NCBI GenBank assembly: GCA_963922335.1
Contig: CAWUIB010000002.1
Location: 310,001 to 374,000, forward strand
Direction of reading: 5' to 3'
Source: CALBPI01 sp963922335
GTDB lineage: Bacteria; Pseudomonadota; Gammaproteobacteria; Steroidobacterales; Woeseiaceae
DNA length: 64,000 bases
Under the pieces are notes generated by a model, which saw nothing but the letters and a program-made list of their open reading frames with translations, was not told the DNA's origin and made no database searches. The position numbers and the translations under genes are program-made. Shown piece after piece: positions 60,064-64,000 of this stretch (positions are counted from its first letter, which is position 1; each line of letters opens with the position of its first letter).

Positions 60064-61317
60064 CTATTTCTTACGCCAGAATTTACCAAGCGACTTGATC
60101 CGATCGATAACGGTATCAAAGGCACCCGCCTTAACGCGATCCAACTCGTCGCTGGTCTCCACCTGCATACGTGGAATCAGACTCGGGTCGGCCCGCATCT
60201 GAAGATGTCGGAGTGCACCGCCATTGACGTTCTGTAGCAGTCGATCATGCGCGACCGGCTTGGACATGTAGCGGAAAACCTGCCCGTGGTTGATCAGAGA
60301 AATCATCTCAGCCGCGTCACGATCATCACTGATCACAATCGCGATCAACTCCGGCAGGTGTTGCTTGAACTTGTTGAGCACTTTGCGAAGCACCGAACCT
60401 TCGCTACTTACTTCGGAAATCAGCACGCCGGCCTTGCGCTGCATGATCAGTTCGAGCACCTTGATCAAGCGATTTGCGTGATAGAGCTTGTAGCGGCTAC
60501 CGAGCGTCTGTTTAACCTCGGCGAAAAAATCGTCGCTGAGCGTGAACACGACAACGCCAACGCCTTCCATGTCGCGGAATGCGTCGCTCCGTGGACCGTG
60601 TTGTACGCTGTCTCCCGACAAAATGACCTGCTCGCCGGTAGATGCGGTACTTTCCGCGGTCGTCTCATCTTCAACAGGCTCTGGTTCGGGCGCCGGCTCT
60701 GCAGTTTTGCCGCGTGCTGCCAACATCGCCGGGATCAGCGACGGACCTTTGCGACGTCCCAGGGGCTTGCCTTGAGTGCCGATCGAAGCATCCGGCGTTA
60801 TGTCCGTCGCTTCAACCTCTTCGATCTCGGGCTCTGGCGCTGCTGTCGGCGCTTCTGCGAAGTCAGTAGGGGTCGGTGCGAGAATCGGCGCATCCGACGC
60901 TTCAACCGCTAATTCAATGGTGGCACGCAGATGCTCGGGCGGACACGGCTTGGACAGGAACCGGAACACTTCGCCGACGTTAATGGATCCCTCAATAGCA
61001 TCGAGATCCGCATAACCCGTCAGGAGAATGCGCATTGTTCGAGGCGCCTGTTCACGGACAGCGCCCAGCACCTCAACGCCTTCCATTTCTGGCATACGCT
61101 GGTCAGCCACAATGACGTCCGCATCGTGCTCGACGCACATGCGAATCGCTTCACTACCAGATGTGGTCAGAAATAACTCATAATCGCGGCGGAACAACGC
61201 TTTCATTGCGTTGAGCACCCGCTTTTCGTCATCAACGAAAACGACTCGAGGTTTCTGCGAAGGATCGCGCTGTCGCGTACCTCCGCTCAATTGTTCACTT
61301 GCCTGCGTCAAAGCCAT
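60064..61317 (-). CDS. Double-receiver response regulator without output domain
   Basis: The 417-residue product has an N-terminal receiver (residues 23-140) with the acidic pair at VDDEKR, phospho-acceptor Asp72 in VADQRMP and the Lys of SKPCPPEHL. A Pro/Glu-rich linker of about 100 residues follows. The second receiver-like domain (about 255-375) ends in MSKPVAHDRL but has Glu in VLISEVSSE where the acceptor Asp should be. No DNA-binding, cyclase or phosphodiesterase domain is present, so it likely signals through protein contact. It starts 15 bases after the kinase gene. Confidence 0.85.
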   Translation of the reverse strand: MALTQASEQLSGGTRQRDPSQKPRVVFVDDEKRVLNAMKALFRRDYELFLTTSGSEAIRMCVEHDADVIVADQRMPEMEGVEVLGAVREQAPRTMRILLTGYADLDAIEGSINVGEVFRFLSKPCPPEHLRATIELAVEASDAPILAPTPTDFAEAPTAAPEPEIEEVEATDITPDASIGTQGKPLGRRKGPSLIPAMLAARGKTAEPAPEPEPVEDETTAESTASTGEQVILSGDSVQHGPRSDAFRDMEGVGVVVFTLSDDFFAEVKQTLGSRYKLYHANRLIKVLELIMQRKAGVLISEVSSEGSVLRKVLNKFKQHLPELIAIVISDDRDAAEMISLINHGQVFRYMSKPVAHDRLLQNVNGGALRHLQMRADPSLIPRMQVETSDELDRVKAGAFDTVIDRIKSLGKFWRKK

Positions 61318-61332
61318 CTTTTGCCGTACGCC

Positions 61333-63216
61333 TTATGCTGTCTGCTCGGCCGGATACTCGAGGTCACCCTCTTCTCCAGTCAGTTGACCGGATTCCAGCG
61401 CTTCAGTGAATGCTTCCAGTTCCTCGAGCTCACGAGCCATATCGCTCATGCCGGCGTCGCCTCCGACCGGCAGGCATATCGTGAATGTAGATCCCTTCCC
61501 GAGTTCTGACTGAATGTCCAATGATCCGTCGTGCGCGTCAATGATTTTCTGACTGATCGACAGACCGAGGCCGGTTCCCTTACCAACTTCCTTGGTCGTA
61601 AAGAAGGGATCGCGCACTTTGGACAGCGTTTCGTCGTCCATGCCCTCACCCGTATCCTTGACACTGATGTAGGCGGAGTCGGCTTCTGCCCAAGTTGTGA
61701 TGGTGAGGATACCGTCCCGACCCATGGCGTCGGCGGCATTCTTGATCAGGTTGAGCAAAACCTGGTTAATCTGGCTAGGCGAGCAGGTCACCGGCGGCAG
61801 ATCGCCCAGGTTCTTGCGGACCTCGATGCCGCCTTTCAGCACGTTCTTGGCAATGACCAGCGTACGGTCGACGCCGTCATTCAGGTTGACCTTATCCGTC
61901 GCTGCGCGATCCAGGCGGCTGAAGTCTTTCAGCGACTGCGCCATTTCAGATAGCTGTTCCAGACCCTCAGACGAGTCATCCAGCAAATCGTTACATTCCT
62001 CGAGGTCATCTCGCAGCCCTTCGCTATTCAACGCCTGGTCGAGGCGGCGCAGCTGTTTGACGAAGGCATCTTTGTCTGCACCCCCCGCGCGCAGCAGGCC
62101 CAGCATGTCGTCGGTGATCGCGACGAATTGGTTAAAACTCGAGAGTCGTTCCTTGATCAGCGTGGTATTGCTCAGCAGATACCAAAGCGGTGTGTTGATC
62201 TCATGGCTGATGCCAGCAACCAACTCACCGAGTGAAGACATTTTCTCGGCTTGAACCAGTTGCATCTGCGACTCCTTGAGTTCGGAGTAGGCAGAAGACA
62301 GCTCACGCGTGCGCTCGGCAACGCGTTCCTCGAGGGAGATGTTGAACTGCTCAAGCTCGGCATTGGTGTCGTTGAGCTGTTCGTTACTCTGGCGCAACCG
62401 AATCAGTGCAAAGCCGGTAAGAAGCAGCATCAGTCCGGCGACGCCGCCTAGAAGCAGGCGTGCGCGGTCAGCGCGTGAGGTGACTCGCGCGTTATTCGCT
62501 GATACCGCGCCGTAGAGCTGCTGAGCCGCGGCAGGGAACGCGGCCGCGTCGACGTCGCCAAGAATCGTCATCGCTTCCCCGCGGGTATTCAGTACTGTGC
62601 GTGCAGCATCAGCAAAGGCGCCGAGCCCCGCAGGTGCACGCCCGGATTTATTGGCTGCCTCGACAACGGCGTCAAGACGCGCGCTTAACAACTCAGGATC
62701 AAACGTGGATTTGCCGGTCGCGTAATCGAGCACGTCAACCGTCAATGCAAAAAGTGATTGAGAGGCCGCATCCTGGCCGCGCTGGCGCAGTACCCGGACC
62801 ATGCCAGGGCCATCATCACGCAAGACGCTCGCCGCGCTCGCGAGGCGCGCCTGGACGTCGCTGAAGCCGTTTACCGCGGAAAGTAACTTCTCGACACTAC
62901 GGGTGTAGACCGCTGCTGCTTGAGCAACCGAATCATCACGTATCGACAGCGGTGGCGCTCGCAGGACATCGACGCCGCTGCCGAGTCGCTCCGTCAGCGA
63001 ATCTACGGTCTCTGGCAACGCCTGTGCCTCACCCGCGTATACACTAAGGGTGCTGACCAGTGTTTCGTGATCCCGCTGGCTCTGGCGCAGCGCTGACACG
63101 TAATTGCTGTAGTCGAGGTAGAATTGCGCATCTACGGCGCGCGACTCGCGCACCAGTACGGTGAGCAAAACCACCATCAACATCGCGATCATTGCAATGA
63201 GGATTTTTTTCAGCAT
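61333..63216 (-). CDS. Membrane sensor histidine kinase
   Basis: A 627-residue kinase; I chose ATG 63216 (MLKKILIAMIAML), which starts with a membrane span, over an upstream frame of 43 extra residues. A helical periplasmic domain (about 25-250) lies before the second span (254-275). A coiled coil then leads into the HisKA domain with His338 in GISHEINTP and an ATPase domain (NLIKNAADAMG, DTGEGMDD, GTGLGLSIS). The periplasmic helices resemble stalled-ligand four-helix sensor modules; the signal is unknown. Its partner is the adjacent double-receiver protein. Confidence 0.9.
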   Translation of the reverse strand: MLKKILIAMIAMLMVVLLTVLVRESRAVDAQFYLDYSNYVSALRQSQRDHETLVSTLSVYAGEAQALPETVDSLTERLGSGVDVLRAPPLSIRDDSVAQAAAVYTRSVEKLLSAVNGFSDVQARLASAASVLRDDGPGMVRVLRQRGQDAASQSLFALTVDVLDYATGKSTFDPELLSARLDAVVEAANKSGRAPAGLGAFADAARTVLNTRGEAMTILGDVDAAAFPAAAQQLYGAVSANNARVTSRADRARLLLGGVAGLMLLLTGFALIRLRQSNEQLNDTNAELEQFNISLEERVAERTRELSSAYSELKESQMQLVQAEKMSSLGELVAGISHEINTPLWYLLSNTTLIKERLSSFNQFVAITDDMLGLLRAGGADKDAFVKQLRRLDQALNSEGLRDDLEECNDLLDDSSEGLEQLSEMAQSLKDFSRLDRAATDKVNLNDGVDRTLVIAKNVLKGGIEVRKNLGDLPPVTCSPSQINQVLLNLIKNAADAMGRDGILTITTWAEADSAYISVKDTGEGMDDETLSKVRDPFFTTKEVGKGTGLGLSISQKIIDAHDGSLDIQSELGKGSTFTICLPVGGDAGMSDMARELEELEAFTEALESGQLTGEEGDLEYPAEQTA

Positions 63217-63449
63217 TGGCTTGGGCTTCTGACGATTATCTGGACTCCACGGCAGCCACCGTATGCGAATGGCGACAGGTCGTCCGTGACGGTTATCACA
63301 TGAAATCAAAAAGATTTTGTAAAAAACAGTCGCGAACGTCGGCATTCTTGCCTAAATCGGACCACGCGATACCCCAAGTTGAAATATCCGGACCAGAAGC
63401 AGCATGTTGGACCGCCTCGCGACATCAATCCAAATAGGTTATCTCTTTG

Positions 63450-64000
63450 ATGCAACTTGAGTTTTTTGGTGCGGCCGGAGAGGTAACCGGTTCCTGCCAC
63501 GTTTTGCGGGTGGGCGGCCGAACAATCCTGCTGGATTGCGGGCTGATCCAGGGCAGTCACAAGAATGAATTGCGAAACCGTGACGCATTTCCCTTCGATG
63601 CAGCCGAGGTTGATGCGGTCGTCTTAAGTCATGCGCACCTCGACCACAGCGGCAGACTGCCACTTTTGGTCAAGCGCGGCTTCAAAGGTCCGATCCACGC
63701 GCACTTCGCAACCCGAGACCTTGCTCGGGTGCTATTGGGGGATGCGGCAGCCCTCGGGGAGCGAGACGCCGAGCGCGAGAACAGGCGCAGACGCCGCCAT
63801 CGGAAACCGCTGATTGAACCGCTGTATGACGGCGGCGATGCCGAAGCTGCTGTTCGACAAATTCGCGGGCACCGCTACCACGAAGCGTTTGAAGTGACGC
63901 CGGAGGTCACCGTGCGGTTCTTTGATGCCGGCCACATCATGGGATCGTGCATCGTTGAAGTCACCATTCGCGAGGGCGACACTAGGCGTAAGTTGCTATT
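63450..64000 (+). CDS. Metallo-beta-lactamase-fold nuclease, 3' end outside the window
   Basis: From ATG 63450 (MQLEFFGAAGEVTGSCHVLR) the frame is open to the window edge, 183 codons. The zinc motif LSHAHLDHSGRLP and the later DAGHIMGSC belong to the beta-CASP RNase/CPSF-73-like group that processes RNA 3' ends. The beta-CASP part would lie beyond the edge. It is divergent from the kinase gene across 233 bases with no recognised feature. Confidence 0.88.
   Translation, partial: MQLEFFGAAGEVTGSCHVLRVGGRTILLDCGLIQGSHKNELRNRDAFPFDAAEVDAVVLSHAHLDHSGRLPLLVKRGFKGPIHAHFATRDLARVLLGDAAALGERDAERENRRRRRHRKPLIEPLYDGGDAEAAVRQIRGHRYHEAFEVTPEVTVRFFDAGHIMGSCIVEVTIREGDTRRKLL

Overview
The window reads as chromosomal DNA of a gammaproteobacterium. 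Evidence is the fused ribosomal/RNA polymerase super-operon in gammaproteobacterial order, two near-identical tuf genes, the tRNA-Tyr/Gly/Thr cluster in front of one tuf, and the cmoA-cmoB and srkA (yihE) genes. Base composition and codon use look even throughout. I see no insertion sequence, prophage, integrase, CRISPR array or rRNA gene.

Region 1 (1-31.9 kb, minus strand) is core translation and transcription machinery. In transcriptional order it runs: tRNA-Tyr, tRNA-Gly, tRNA-Thr, tuf copy B, tRNA-Trp, secE, nusG, rplK, rplA, rplJ, rplL, rpoB, rpoC, rpsL, rpsG, fusA, tuf copy A, rpsJ, then rplC-rplD-rplW-rplB-rpsS-rplV-rpsC-rplP-rpmC-rpsQ, rplN-rplX-rplE-rpsN-rpsH-rplF-rplR-rpsE-rpmD-rplO-secY-rpmJ, and rpsM-rpsK-rpsD-rpoA. 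The 3' end of rpoA lies outside the window. Control elements visible in the gaps include an L10-type leader before rplJ, a double hairpin between rplL and rpoB, a 10-bp hairpin between rpoC and rpsL, and a promoter plus structured leader placed between rpsJ and rplC. The leader between rpsJ and rplC is unusual.

Region 2 (31.9-43.0 kb) holds housekeeping and stress genes: an M15 peptidase, cmoA-cmoB for wobble-uridine modification, the SrkA kinase, a rhomboid protease paired with a lipoprotein that resembles Cu/Zn superoxide dismutase without its metal ligands, an 1821-residue tandem double UvrA, and a MerR-type regulator ending in a clear terminator.

Region 3 (43.1-56.2 kb) is the most interesting part. 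It is a divergent envelope locus around an 858-bp intergenic region. Leftward lies a lipoprotein with a beta-propeller and two CXXCH haem sites (HzsA-related), an SH3/beta-barrel protein, a lipidated beta-barrel protein, a Cys-tailed DUF4266 lipoprotein and a DUF3570 outer-membrane barrel. Rightward lies a one-haem protein with similarity to planctomycete-type cytochromes, a two-haem LamG lipoprotein and a Tat-exported DUF1501 protein, closed by a strong terminator. A secreted HEXXH protein sits at the left edge. Together they suggest an uncharacterised cell-surface redox or oxidative substrate-processing apparatus. That function is inference.

Region 4 (56.2-64.0 kb) holds a run of minus-strand genes: sensor kinase, double-receiver response regulator, TonB-family protein, BASS-type transporter, exported SRPBCC protein and an exported protein of unknown function. 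On the plus strand the window ends inside a beta-lactamase-fold nuclease gene.
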